Shown here in pieces: positions 30,246 to 37,141 of a stretch of 45,479 bases of DNA. A program made the position numbers and the translations under genes. The stretch covers positions 1 through 45,479 of IMG/VR virus record IMGVR_UViG_3300025099_000039, one strand, 5' to 3'. Under the pieces are notes generated by a model. The model worked only from the letters and a program-made list of their open reading frames with translations. It searched no databases and was not told the DNA's origin. Position 1 is the stretch's first letter, and each line of letters begins with the position of its first letter. The stretch comes from a virus.

Positions 30246-32175
30246 AAGCCTGTGATAACATTGGGTTCATTGGTGTAATGTTTTGTGTTTCTAACTGTAA
30301 ATTCGATAACGTAATTCCGTTAGTCCATGTCAGGGCGTAAGATATTTTCCAACCCTGCTGACCACTTTGGAAATTGTAAAGTAAGTTTTGTATTTGCTTT
30401 GGCCCACTCCAAACAACCGGGAATGTGACAGGATAATCAATGTTTATTGTCGGAGCTGCCAAAGTTTTTGTCTGAGTTCCTGCTGATGAGTCTGGCGTGA
30501 CTTCATCGTTTACACGTTGAATTGCTTTAACTGATGAGGCCGATTGTACCTTGTTAAATAGTATGCGTAACTCTTGTGGCTTTTGTTCAATGCGAGTGTC
30601 ATTGGTACAAAACGCGCGGGTTTCAACATACGCTGTTTCATATCCAGTACCTTCGTAAAGTTTAACGCATTTGTGTGCGCCGGTATCTCCATCCTCATTA
30701 TTAATTACTTCATTTACAGTTAAGTTTCCTGACAAAGTAGTAACACCAGCATTTGCATCTGCTGTGAGTGTGAATATTCCCCCGTTAGTAAACTGTAAAA
30801 CTTCACCTGCAAATAGCTTTGCTGATGTTGTATCAACAGTTATTGAAGTTGCCCCAACCGAAACTGTACCAGAATTAATTTTTACTGCTTTGTTTTCTGC
30901 TTTCGTGCCGTGTGTAATAGCAAAAAGTTCTCGTTTATTGTTTGTTTCTACTTTTGCAAATTCCATAATCGGCCCGATATTTCCTGTTGCATCTGTAAAC
31001 TGATCAAAACTTACAAACTGTTGCGTAAGAATGTCATAAACCAAAATGCCGTGACCGTAAATAGTGTTGCAAGCAAAGAGCGCATAATCATCAAATGTGA
31101 TTGCGGCGCATTTGTTGGTGGTCTGAACAACATCTTTGAATAGTCGTGCGACCTTGAGCGAAAATACCGAATTACGTGCCTCATTCTTTGACTGCATTAC
31201 TGCGTTAAACGAACGTAATCCCTCTGGATCAAGAAACGCAAAGTCACCAAGTAACTCAATAAATGATTTTTGATTTACCGAGTTTGCTGTAAACAGAAAT
31301 TGTTTGGTGAACGAGGGTTCACCAAAAACCATAAACGAATAGTCTAATGATACAGCATAAGAACCACCCAATGTTGAAACAAACAAGGCTTCACTATTCA
31401 AGACCTTCAATGCTGTAATCTCGTTGTAGCCTACCGTGTATGATGTGGCCGGTGCGCCTCCAATAGTTTCGTCTGCATTTATCTTGTTACCTGACGTATT
31501 TATCGGTATCACAAAATCCATTGGACGGCCACTCACACTATGGTATAATTCAGTTCCATCCGTGCTAACAACAAACAACTTATTGTTAAAGAAAGCCATC
31601 TGCTTTCCTATCGGTATGTATTCACGGGATGCGTGTGTACCGTCAGACCATTGTGCATAAGTCTTTGCTGCGCGATCAGAAACTGTTCCGCCAGAAATTT
31701 CTATAACTCTCGGTGTGCTGACTCCGTCTTGTACAATAATTGACGCAACAGTTTTTTGTACAGTCTGTGCTGTATCAAGTTCCAATGCTGACCCTGCTAC
31801 TCTTGTTTCTTTTCGTAAAAAGTTTTGTGTGGATGCGGGTACGGCTTGCACAAATATCTCGTTGGATTCGTGCATGGTTCCTCCAGAATAAAGAACCGAC
31901 CAAGTAGTATCTGGATTTTGCGGCTTTCTGTACTTACAGCCTCCCTTGAAGAATAAAAATACATACTCACCTACAGAGTAAATTGCTTGTATTGGTGGAT
32001 TATCAACAAATGCATCAATATCAATAGAAATGTCTTTAGCTTTTTTGACTCCTTCAAGTGTGCCAAATCGGTTGCGTATGTTGTGCGCGAACTTATACTC
32101 GTCTTCTGTCAGGCGTGTATCATCCACCGACATATTCATGCCGCCAGAAAACGATGTTTGTACATAACTAGCCAC
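30235..32175 (-). CDS. Tail nozzle / tubular protein B-like
   Basis: 646 residues, nearly all beta. The N-terminus SFSGGMNMSVDDTRLTEDEY, then NRFGTLEGVKKA, is the opening typical of podovirus tail hub proteins (T7 gp12/P22 gp10 type), with a small-Gly patch before an acidic loop. Propeller-like repeats follow, for example IYSVGEYVFLFFKGGCKYR, FFNNKLFVVSTDGTELYHS and LLGDFAFLDPEGLRSF. Its partner is the adaptor encoded just upstream, with eight bases of overlap. This protein closes the tail tube and is retained until DNA release. Confidence 0.82.
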   Translation of the reverse strand: MASYVQTSFSGGMNMSVDDTRLTEDEYKFAHNIRNRFGTLEGVKKAKDISIDIDAFVDNPPIQAIYSVGEYVFLFFKGGCKYRKPQNPDTTWSVLYSGGTMHESNEIFVQAVPASTQNFLRKETRVAGSALELDTAQTVQKTVASIIVQDGVSTPRVIEISGGTVSDRAAKTYAQWSDGTHASREYIPIGKQMAFFNNKLFVVSTDGTELYHSVSGRPMDFVIPINTSGNKINADETIGGAPATSYTVGYNEITALKVLNSEALFVSTLGGSYAVSLDYSFMVFGEPSFTKQFLFTANSVNQKSFIELLGDFAFLDPEGLRSFNAVMQSKNEARNSVFSLKVARLFKDVVQTTNKCAAITFDDYALFACNTIYGHGILVYDILTQQFVSFDQFTDATGNIGPIMEFAKVETNNKRELFAITHGTKAENKAVKINSGTVSVGATSITVDTTSAKLFAGEVLQFTNGGIFTLTADANAGVTTLSGNLTVNEVINNEDGDTGAHKCVKLYEGTGYETAYVETRAFCTNDTRIEQKPQELRILFNKVQSASSVKAIQRVNDEVTPDSSAGTQTKTLAAPTINIDYPVTFPVVWSGPKQIQNLLYNFQSGQQGWKISYALTWTNGITLSNLQLETQNITPMNPMLSQAYVS

Positions 32176-33232
32176 GGTGATAATGCCAACGACGACCTAA
32201 TGTTAAATTGTCATGGGGATGACGACCAAACTGCATCTTGCGTTCTTGGCCTCGTTCCATGTCTGCAATCTTTCTACCTAGATCGCGGTTTACTTTGTTC
32301 TCAAAAACGATTGCTTCTTGTATCTTGCCTTGTTCCTCAAGAAACAATTGCATCGCTTTATGCATTACAATGTTTTCGTATCCGACAAGCGGAAAAATAT
32401 CATCATTGCTCTGAATGTATCTGAGCTTTTTCTTGTACAGAATCTGTAACGTATGATCGTCATCTTGTGCTGAGTTTTCGTCCCATGGAAACTCTGATAC
32501 ATCTACAATTAAATAACTTGATTCACTTTGGCCCGAAGGTATCTCAGCGTAAACTGTACCGTCTGCTGTATCTACAACTTGAAAAATACCGGGAATTTGT
32601 TCTGATGCTGTAGAAGTGCCGTATCTTTCGCGTGTAGCATTATCAAATCTGCGGATATTAACAATATCCGATATGATATTTGTATTGTCTAATTGAAGTT
32701 CACTCGTACTTACTGCATGACTTCCAGTGGTAGCAACATAAGAAACTACTTTATTCTGGAGAACTGCAAGAGAGTTTGCTTGTCTGGTTTCAAATGTAAC
32801 GTGCAGAGTTTCAACCGAAATTTGTCCATGTGCTTTTACTGTAACACCAGTTGCGTTTGAACTTCTTGCTGCTGTTATTGCAGACTTTAACGATTCTTTA
32901 ATTGCGCTGTATCCTACAATACGAAAACAACGACTGTCACTTCTCCAATTGTTGTAGTTGTATTCAGAGATTAGATTCTGTGACTTCCATGGGAGCTTTG
33001 ATTCTTTCTCCCGCATTGCACGAATTGATTGAACGTCGCGACTCATTGCGATGCGCTTGTTTCCTGCAACATAAAATTCTTCTTCAACTAACGAACCGGG
33101 AATATCTACATATTCATAGATTGTCTGCAAGGCTTCATTAACAAAGTCTAAAATAACATAGCGTTGATTTATGTCATCTGGATTTAGGCCAACCTTTCGG
33201 CCAAATCTTTCTATAATGTATTGTGAACTCAT
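32168..33232 (-). CDS. Tail adaptor / tubular protein A-like (head-tail connector)
   Basis: 354 residues. The N-terminal helices (IIERFGRKVGLNPD, FVNEALQTIYEYVDIPG) resemble the adaptor helical domain of T7 gp11 and P22 gp4. The middle is beta-rich. The C-terminal helices contain IFPLVGYENIVMHKAMQLFLEEQGKIQEA (in two adjoining pieces), followed by a basic tail ending GRRWHYHRG. It should bind under the portal and connect it to the nozzle. It is larger than T7 gp11 (196 residues) because of a beta insertion around residues 130-260. Confidence 0.75.
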   Translation of the reverse strand: MSSQYIIERFGRKVGLNPDDINQRYVILDFVNEALQTIYEYVDIPGSLVEEEFYVAGNKRIAMSRDVQSIRAMREKESKLPWKSQNLISEYNYNNWRSDSRCFRIVGYSAIKESLKSAITAARSSNATGVTVKAHGQISVETLHVTFETRQANSLAVLQNKVVSYVATTGSHAVSTSELQLDNTNIISDIVNIRRFDNATRERYGTSTASEQIPGIFQVVDTADGTVYAEIPSGQSESSYLIVDVSEFPWDENSAQDDDHTLQILYKKKLRYIQSNDDIFPLVGYENIVMHKAMQLFLEEQGKIQEAIVFENKVNRDLGRKIADMERGQERKMQFGRHPHDNLTLGRRWHYHRG

Positions 33233-33357
33233 CGTTTTGTTATCGCTGACACGCTAGGTTTAGTTCTTTTTGTTATTGCGCTTACGGCTTGCTTGCTTCT
33301 TTTTGTAATCGCGCTTGTTGCGGACTTTGTTCTTTTCGTTATGGCGGTCACGCTCAT
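33229..33357 (-). CDS. 42-residue tandem-repeat peptide, (V)SAITKRTKxx
   Basis: ATG at 33357; the stop overlaps the adaptor start as ATGA. Apart from Met the peptide is four 11-residue units: SVTAITKRTKS, ATSAITKRSKQ, AVSAITKRTKP and SVSAITKR. It is strongly basic with no acidic residue. The DNA has a 33-base periodicity to match. It may be a small virion or nucleic-acid-binding protein, or a vestige of a longer repeat protein. Confidence 0.6.
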   Translation of the reverse strand: MSVTAITKRTKSATSAITKRSKQAVSAITKRTKPSVSAITKR

Positions 33358-33368
33358 AATTTACGTCC

Positions 33369-33560
33369 TTATTGTCTCTCCAATTCATATTCAAGTCGAG
33401 CTATCGTTCGCATCGCTTGCCTTGTGAAGTCCGGTGCGTGAAACGCCGCCTTCGGAAATTGAGGATGTGCCGTCAGTTCCTTGACATTCTCGTACTTTGG
33501 CGTCGTCTGGCAACCCGTGGACACGCAAAGCATTATCAATATGAGTAAGTTTATCCTCAT
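33369..33560 (-). CDS. Outer-membrane spanin-like lipoprotein
   Basis: 63 residues from ATG 33560. A signal sequence NLLILIMLCVSTGC near residues 4-17 ends in a lipobox-like STGC with Cys17 as the acylation site. The mature chain (QTTPKYENVKELTAHPQFPK, helical tail) is Pro-containing and short, like o-spanins. It is encoded in another frame within the end of 33391-33669 and beyond, the embedded layout typical of Rz/Rz1 pairs. It would disrupt the outer membrane in lysis. The frame is open up to an ATG at 33647, but the signal peptide favours 33560. Confidence 0.65.
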   Translation of the reverse strand: MRINLLILIMLCVSTGCQTTPKYENVKELTAHPQFPKAAFHAPDFTRQAMRTIARLEYELERQ

Positions 33561-33669
33561 ACCTTTTCGCTGCGTTGGCTTCTTTAACTGCATCTGATAT
33601 ATGCATAAAAAGCCTCTCCAAAGTAGGAAAGGCTTTGAACAATGCAAGTATGGCTTTAATTAGCCCCAC
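33391..33669 (-). CDS. Inner spanin-like protein, partner of the 33369 lipoprotein
   Basis: 92 residues. A short N-terminal hydrophobic helix (IKAILALFKAFPTLERLFMHI) is followed by a charged coil (AVKEANAAKRYEDKL) and a Ser/Gly-rich end. It overlaps the lipoprotein gene in a different frame over most of its length, as in Rz/Rz1. Its hydrophobic segment is weak for a membrane anchor, so the i-spanin assignment is tentative. It starts within the last codons of the holin-like gene. Confidence 0.5.
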   Translation of the reverse strand: MGLIKAILALFKAFPTLERLFMHISDAVKEANAAKRYEDKLTHIDNALRVHGLPDDAKVRECQGTDGTSSISEGGVSRTGLHKASDANDSST

Positions 33670-33829
33670 TCGTATCGCTCTTTACACCTTTCCGTAGAAA
33701 CACGGCAAGCAACGATGTAACAACAATGTTTATCATCGTACCTATTTCCATGTCTCCAGAGAAGTATGCACCTACAGCCGCGAGAATACCACCGGCTGCC
33801 GTCATGTATGTTTTTTTACCGCTTAACAT
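33656..33829 (-). CDS. Holin-like protein, two membrane spans
   Basis: 57 residues from ATG 33829, which overlaps the preceding stop as TAATG. Two hydrophobic segments are visible: YMTAAGGILAAVGAYFSG (8-25) and TMINIVVTSLLAVFLRKG (31-48), with a short turn GDMEIG and a polar tail. The GKKTYMTAAGGIL start and LLAVFLRKGV end are typical of small phage holins. It sits directly before the spanin-like genes, forming a lysis cassette. Confidence 0.8.
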   Translation of the reverse strand: MLSGKKTYMTAAGGILAAVGAYFSGDMEIGTMINIVVTSLLAVFLRKGVKSDTSGAN

Positions 33830-33945
33830 TAATACATCTTTCGCTTTGGTTTCTTAACTTTTTTTACAACACGTTTCATTGTTGTTTTTGCTTTTTTAGG
33901 TGGTCTACCCATCTTACTTCCATAACTTCCTTTTCCGTACGGCAT
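33829..33945 (-). CDS. 38-residue basic protein (MPYGKGSYGSK type)
   Basis: ATG 33945 overlaps the preceding stop as TAATG, and the stop overlaps the holin start the same way. It begins MPYGKGSYGSKMGRPPKK, followed by a long Lys-rich tail. From memory, short proteins with this MPYGKGxYGSKxGRPPKK start are frequent in marine phage genomes. They are unnamed. Nucleic-acid binding or virion packing is possible. Confidence 0.6.
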   Translation of the reverse strand: MPYGKGSYGSKMGRPPKKAKTTMKRVVKKVKKPKRKMY

Positions 33946-34211
33946 TATTTTTTCTTTCTTTTTGCAACAGAAACTCGTCTTGGCTTTCCTGCTGGTTGTC
34001 CTAAACGCTTCTTCTGCGAAATTCTTTTACGTTTTTCTGATGCGGTCATCTCACTTGCAGTTTTCGGAGTCTTACTTGTGACTCGTTTCTTTGGTCTGCA
34101 ATATGGCGTGCCGCGTTTCTCGCCTTTCTTCCTGCCACAAGGCTTTCCTGTTCTAACGTCAATCCATTCTTCTTTAAACCAACGAGTCAAGCCTTGCATT
34201 GGTTTAGGCAT
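33945..34211 (-). CDS. DUF5872-like basic protein
   Basis: 88 residues from ATG 34211, eight bases inside the upstream gene; the frame is open to ATG 34265, but that part overlaps the other gene. WFKEEWIDVRTGKPCGRKKG, then YCRPKKRVTSKTPKTASEM, is the characteristic run of the DUF5872 family (W-x5-W-x5-TGKPCGR ... CRPxxRVxxKTP). The tail is almost wholly Lys and Arg. Members occur in phages and other mobile elements; function is unknown, but RNA or DNA contact is likely. Confidence 0.7.
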   Translation of the reverse strand: MPKPMQGLTRWFKEEWIDVRTGKPCGRKKGEKRGTPYCRPKKRVTSKTPKTASEMTASEKRKRISQKKRLGQPAGKPRRVSVAKRKKK

Positions 34212-34353
34212 TCTTCCATCTACCTCCCATTTTCTTGTACTCTTTGGCCGCCCATGCATTTGCATAAGCTGATGGATACACTTTAAATTTTCCTTTAGCC
34301 ATTGACTTGGCTTTTGACCATAACGCTGGCCTTGTTGGTTTTGGTGATGCCAT
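34204..34353 (-). CDS. 49-residue basic protein (KVYPSAYANAWAAKEY type)
   Basis: ATG 34353 is coupled to the preceding stop (TAATG). PALWSKAKSMAKGKFKVYPS, then AYANAWAAKEYKKMGGRWK, is a motif common in marine and environmental phage genomes, usually close to DUF5872-type genes as here. The family is uncharacterised. It is short, basic and aromatic. Confidence 0.7.
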   Translation of the reverse strand: MASPKPTRPALWSKAKSMAKGKFKVYPSAYANAWAAKEYKKMGGRWKNA

Positions 34354-34514
34354 TATTTTCCAACTTTCTTCATGGCAATCTTATGAGATGCCGTGAATGT
34401 TTTACCAGACTTCATTAGTTTTCTCATCTCAGCCATGTGTTTACTTGTATGGTGAACTGAATGACGCTTTAATGTGTCATTCTGTCTTTGAGTGAGTTGT
34501 TTTTTTGCTGCCAT
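34353..34514 (-). CDS. 53-residue basic helical protein (KRHSVHHTSKHMAEM type)
   Basis: Starts at ATG 34514, two bases after the upstream stop. LTQRQNDTLKRHSVHHTSKH, then MAEMRKLMKSGKTFTASHKI, resembles a family of tiny phage proteins found in this kind of cluster. The chain is helical and very basic, with four His residues in the middle. Its function is unknown. Confidence 0.68.
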   Translation of the reverse strand: MAAKKQLTQRQNDTLKRHSVHHTSKHMAEMRKLMKSGKTFTASHKIAMKKVGK

Positions 34515-34515
34515 G

Positions 34516-34824
34516 TTATCCCTTCTTCCACTTACTAGAACTTGACTTTGTTTTGCTTGGACTCCACTTGACCTTGTCTGCCCAAAAAGCCGCTGACATT
34601 TTTCCGCGAGCTATGTTTTTGGAGTGACGAGATTTGAACGCTTTTCGTTGTCCGGCAGTCTGATTTGTTTTAACTCCCTGTTGACCAAAGCGAATCGTCT
34701 TAACTTGATCACCGTCTTTAGCCACAACAATGTGTGACTTCGTAGGATGACCGGGAGTACGCTTGGGCTTGTTGTAGCCTGTGACTCCTGCTCTTGTTAA
34801 TCTTGAGTCTTTCTTAATCGCCAT
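34516..34824 (-). CDS. 102-residue basic protein (YNKPKRTPGHPTKSH type)
   Basis: The start RAGVTGYNKPKRTPGHPTKS, the middle HIVVAKDGDQVKTIRFGQQG and the late segment FKSRHSKNIARGKMSAAFWADKVKW (read as two adjoining parts) match a family of uncharacterised phage proteins that I know as DUF6321-like. It is a small basic beta/alpha domain with a Ser/Lys tail. The start lies 11 bases inside the upstream gene. A structural or DNA-binding role is plausible. Confidence 0.7.
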   Translation of the reverse strand: MAIKKDSRLTRAGVTGYNKPKRTPGHPTKSHIVVAKDGDQVKTIRFGQQGVKTNQTAGQRKAFKSRHSKNIARGKMSAAFWADKVKWSPSKTKSSSSKWKKG

Positions 34825-34969
34825 TTAAGAACTCTGTTATTAATATTTGCTTCGCTACTTCAAGTGAGCCGATAAGCTGTTCAGCGGTAAGATCAAGTTC
34901 TTGATCTGCGTACTCAATGGCAGCGCAGAGTCTCCGAGTAAACTCGTTTGCTTGATCTTCTTGTGTCAT
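34814..34969 (-). CDS. 51-residue acidic helical protein
   Basis: ATG 34969 overlaps the preceding stop as ATGA. It is the only acidic product in the cluster of basic genes (RRLCAAIEYADQELDLTAEQ, then LIGSLEVAKQILITEFL). The pattern of two short helices resembles small conserved phage proteins with an IEYADxELDL core. It might neutralise or chaperone the basic neighbours; this is a guess. Confidence 0.62.
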   Translation of the reverse strand: MTQEDQANEFTRRLCAAIEYADQELDLTAEQLIGSLEVAKQILITEFLNGD

Positions 34970-36186
34970 CGCTTGCCGCGCTTCTTCATGTTCCTTTTAA
35001 GCTGATCTTGCTTAAACTTGGTTTGCGGATTTTTAGCCTTGTTTACACCCTTCTTTAATACAGACGGCTTTTTAGTCTTTGCTTTAGCCTTGGACTTTGA
35101 TGTTGCTTTGGGTTTTGGCGCTGCTACCTTACGAAGACTCTTGCGTTTAGCTTGCCTCGCCTTATTGTCTTTAGGCATTGCTTTGTTTACTGGCTTGGTT
35201 GCGCCTTTAGTTGCTTTTCTTACTGTTTTAGGTTTTGGTGCTGGTATATCTATTTCAATAGCCTTGCTTTTCTTTACCGGTTCGCCTTTTGGGTTGAACG
35301 GATTTTTTGCAGAAAACGGATTCTTGCCTGACTTTTTAGAAGAAGTCTTTGCTGGCTTTTTAGTACCACCTTCTCTAAACGGATTCTTGCCTTTTGGTGA
35401 AGCCTTCTTTTTAGGCTTTGGCTTTGTGCCGCCCTTCTTAAATGGATTCGAGTCTATTTTTTGTATGCGACCTTTTGTGTCTCTATAGTTACCGGCTTTT
35501 CGTAACTTGCGACCTGTTGGAGTTAAACCTCGTTTAGCAACTTGCTCTTTTACTTTTTTACCGGCAGTTGTCGCTGCACGTTTTGCACCACTTAATGCTG
35601 CTTTTCCTAATGCTGCACCACCACGAACTGCACCGCCACCTATAGGTAAAGTAGCTACAGTTATCGCAGCGTCAGTTGCTGATCTTGCCTTATCTAAATC
35701 TTTGGTTAAGCCGCCAGCAAGTTTAGACATACCTCTTGCTTCTGACATTTGATTCATCAAGCGTTTCCTGTCAGCAGCGCGTTGTGCTTCCGTGCGTAGA
35801 TTACGCGGAGCCATGCCCTTTGTTGGATTCTTACGGTAATCAGCTAGCTTTTGTGCATCAGTCTTCGCTGGCTTTTTAGCTGCGGGTTTCTTTGCAACAG
35901 GCTTCTTCGCTGGCTTTGTAGTGGCAGCCTTTTTGACAGTTCTTGTAACTGGGCCTTTTGCTATATTGCGCTTTGCTGCCTCAAGAGTTTTATTCTTGGG
36001 CTTCATCGTTATCTGAACCTTTGTCCTGCCTCTTGACGGAGTTGACCCGCGAGTTACTGGGCCTTTCTTGATGTTGGCGCGAGCTTGAGCCAGCGTCTTC
36101 TTCTTGCGATCAGCTCGGCGTTTTGCGCCAGCCCGTGCCATTTCCATGAGGCGTTGTCCGCCTTTTTTACGTTTACCGTATGCCAT
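34966..36186 (-). CDS. Large Lys/Ala/Pro-rich, histone-H1-like protein
   Basis: 406 residues, about one-third Lys or Arg. The N-terminus, MAYGKRKKGGQRLMEMARAG, leads into Lys-Ala-Pro repeats (KKPAKKPVAKKPAAKKPA). Gly-containing helical patches lie near residues 165-205 (ATLPIGGGAVRGGAALG). Repeats built on NPFKKGGTK, NPFREGGTK and NPFNPKGE lie near 245-305. The C-terminus is again Lys-rich. The composition suggests DNA or RNA compaction inside the virion, or disorder with charge binding. No catalytic motif is seen. The repeats are a property of this protein and are not in its neighbours. Confidence 0.75.
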   Translation of the reverse strand: MAYGKRKKGGQRLMEMARAGAKRRADRKKKTLAQARANIKKGPVTRGSTPSRGRTKVQITMKPKNKTLEAAKRNIAKGPVTRTVKKAATTKPAKKPVAKKPAAKKPAKTDAQKLADYRKNPTKGMAPRNLRTEAQRAADRKRLMNQMSEARGMSKLAGGLTKDLDKARSATDAAITVATLPIGGGAVRGGAALGKAALSGAKRAATTAGKKVKEQVAKRGLTPTGRKLRKAGNYRDTKGRIQKIDSNPFKKGGTKPKPKKKASPKGKNPFREGGTKKPAKTSSKKSGKNPFSAKNPFNPKGEPVKKSKAIEIDIPAPKPKTVRKATKGATKPVNKAMPKDNKARQAKRKSLRKVAAPKPKATSKSKAKAKTKKPSVLKKGVNKAKNPQTKFKQDQLKRNMKKRGKR

Positions 36187-36337
36187 TGTTCTTATTGATT
36201 AGTTCTTTAATTTTTAAGATTATGTAAATTAATGATGCAAGTGATATGGCAACTTTAAGTACGAGGTCAATGGAAACCATCCAGTTTCCGATCCCCGTTG
36301 CACTAGCAATTGCCACTTTAATGTCGTCAAAATTCAC
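36173..36337 (-). CDS. 54-residue single-span membrane protein
   Basis: GTG at 36337 overlaps the lipoprotein stop (GTGA), and its end overlaps the next start by 14 bases. A hydrophobic helix VLKVAISLASLIYIILKI spans about residues 26-43, followed by a basic tail (KELINKNNGIR). It could be a small holin or antiholin-like partner to the neighbouring membrane proteins. It does not resemble the holin at 33656. Confidence 0.55.
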   Translation of the reverse strand: MNFDDIKVAIASATGIGNWMVSIDLVLKVAISLASLIYIILKIKELINKNNGIR

Positions 36338-36525
36338 TCCTTTGCGCCTTCATATTCTATATCAAAAAACGGTGTATCTATCTCCAGATTACCGGGCAAC
36401 GACTTGCACCCGCTCATCAATAAAATAAATACTGAAAGTAACGACACAACCAAGAATCTTTTGGTTGGCGAATCTAAACACTCACCTCGGCAAGTATCTT
36501 CAAAACAGTTTGGGTTCTCACACAT
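36334..36525 (-). CDS. Lipoprotein with cysteine-rich N-terminal extension
   Basis: 63 residues from ATG 36525. An unusual Cys-rich start (CENPNCFEDTCRGECLD) comes before a signal sequence KRFLVVSLLSVFILLMSGC; Cys40 would be lipidated at an MSGC lipobox. The mature part is short and acidic (KSLPGNLEIDTPFFDIEYEG). An outer-membrane lysis factor or superinfection lipoprotein is possible. A shorter start inside the frame is not visible, so the extension may be genuine. Confidence 0.6.
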   Translation of the reverse strand: MCENPNCFEDTCRGECLDSPTKRFLVVSLLSVFILLMSGCKSLPGNLEIDTPFFDIEYEGAKE

Positions 36526-36910
36526 CTTGATCTACTAATTCCACTTTCATTACGCCACCTTCATCGCCTTTCGGCAAGTAGGCTTCGCCGCCATTGACGG
36601 GTAGCTTTTTCTCTACAACAAGAGCCTTTAGCTGTTCGTTAGGTACAATCATTTTTGTCTGCCTATCAGTCATAAAGAAAGTAGTAGAGGTCAAGCTGAG
36701 TCGTATAACTCGCGCTTGCCTCCCACTAATGTAAAGAATCTCGTCATTCTCAAAACTACTGCCCCAGTAGATTAGTAAACCTTGAGCGAAGTTGAACAAG
36801 ATGTCCTTAAACAGCAGCGCACAAAACGCAGCAACAATCATCCAGCCGTAATGGCCAATTGCTTGTTCTGCTACGCGTTCAAATGCTGCATGATCTAGGA
36901 CATTAGTCAT
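36518..36910 (-). CDS. Minimal MscS-like channel protein
   Basis: 130 residues. A membrane helix (YGWMIVAAFCALLFKDILFN) around residues 21-40 continues into FAQGLLIYWGSSFENDEILY. Next is SGRQARVIRLSLTSTTFFMT, then DRQTKMIVPNEQLKALVVEK. This is the order of MscS TM3 followed by its beta domain, where the family shows G-x-V-x-x-I-x-L-x-x-T-x2-x-T-D-G-x-x-V-x-IPN. The first two TM helices and the large C-terminal domain of MscS are missing. It might let ions through and cooperate in lysis, or alter host turgor. The match comes from pattern recognition only. Confidence 0.62.
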   Translation of the reverse strand: MTNVLDHAAFERVAEQAIGHYGWMIVAAFCALLFKDILFNFAQGLLIYWGSSFENDEILYISGRQARVIRLSLTSTTFFMTDRQTKMIVPNEQLKALVVEKKLPVNGGEAYLPKGDEGGVMKVELVDQDV

Positions 36911-37136
36911 TCACTGCTTTATCTACTGTGTCTTCTTCTAGCGACTGATTCAACAAACCCATGAAGTGATTTCTCGCTCCAAGTGTTTGCTCCAAACTGA
37001 AGTTAATCTGATTCGCTTTGCGGTCAAGATCACTTACATGGTTTATTAGTGTGATTTGTTGTGGAGTCAAGTCTGCTACGTTGTGTTCTTCCCCGTTAAT
37101 AATAACGGTTTCCTTCTTTGGTTTTTCTGCGTCCAT
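36903..37136 (-). CDS. DUF6447-like small protein
   Basis: 77 residues. The early VIINGEEHNVADLTPQQITL, then a coil (NHVSDLDRKANQINFSLEQT), matches the pattern of phage proteins related to DUF6447: a short beta hairpin with an IxINGxExxVxDL strand, followed by two helices. It is acidic at the end. It overlaps the MscS-like gene by eight bases and lies directly after the fibre gene; function unknown. Confidence 0.62.
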   Translation of the reverse strand: MDAEKPKKETVIINGEEHNVADLTPQQITLINHVSDLDRKANQINFSLEQTLGARNHFMGLLNQSLEEDTVDKAVND

Positions 37137-37141
37137 AAAAA

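Noticed and set aside
33766-34272. 168-codon plus-strand frame across the small basic genes
   Set aside because: The opposite strand holds a chain of coupled genes with recognisable family motifs; this frame has none.
35018-35488. 156-codon plus-strand frame opposite the Lys-rich gene
   Set aside because: It is the hydrophobic mirror of Lys/Ala codons on the other strand, so an artefact of composition.
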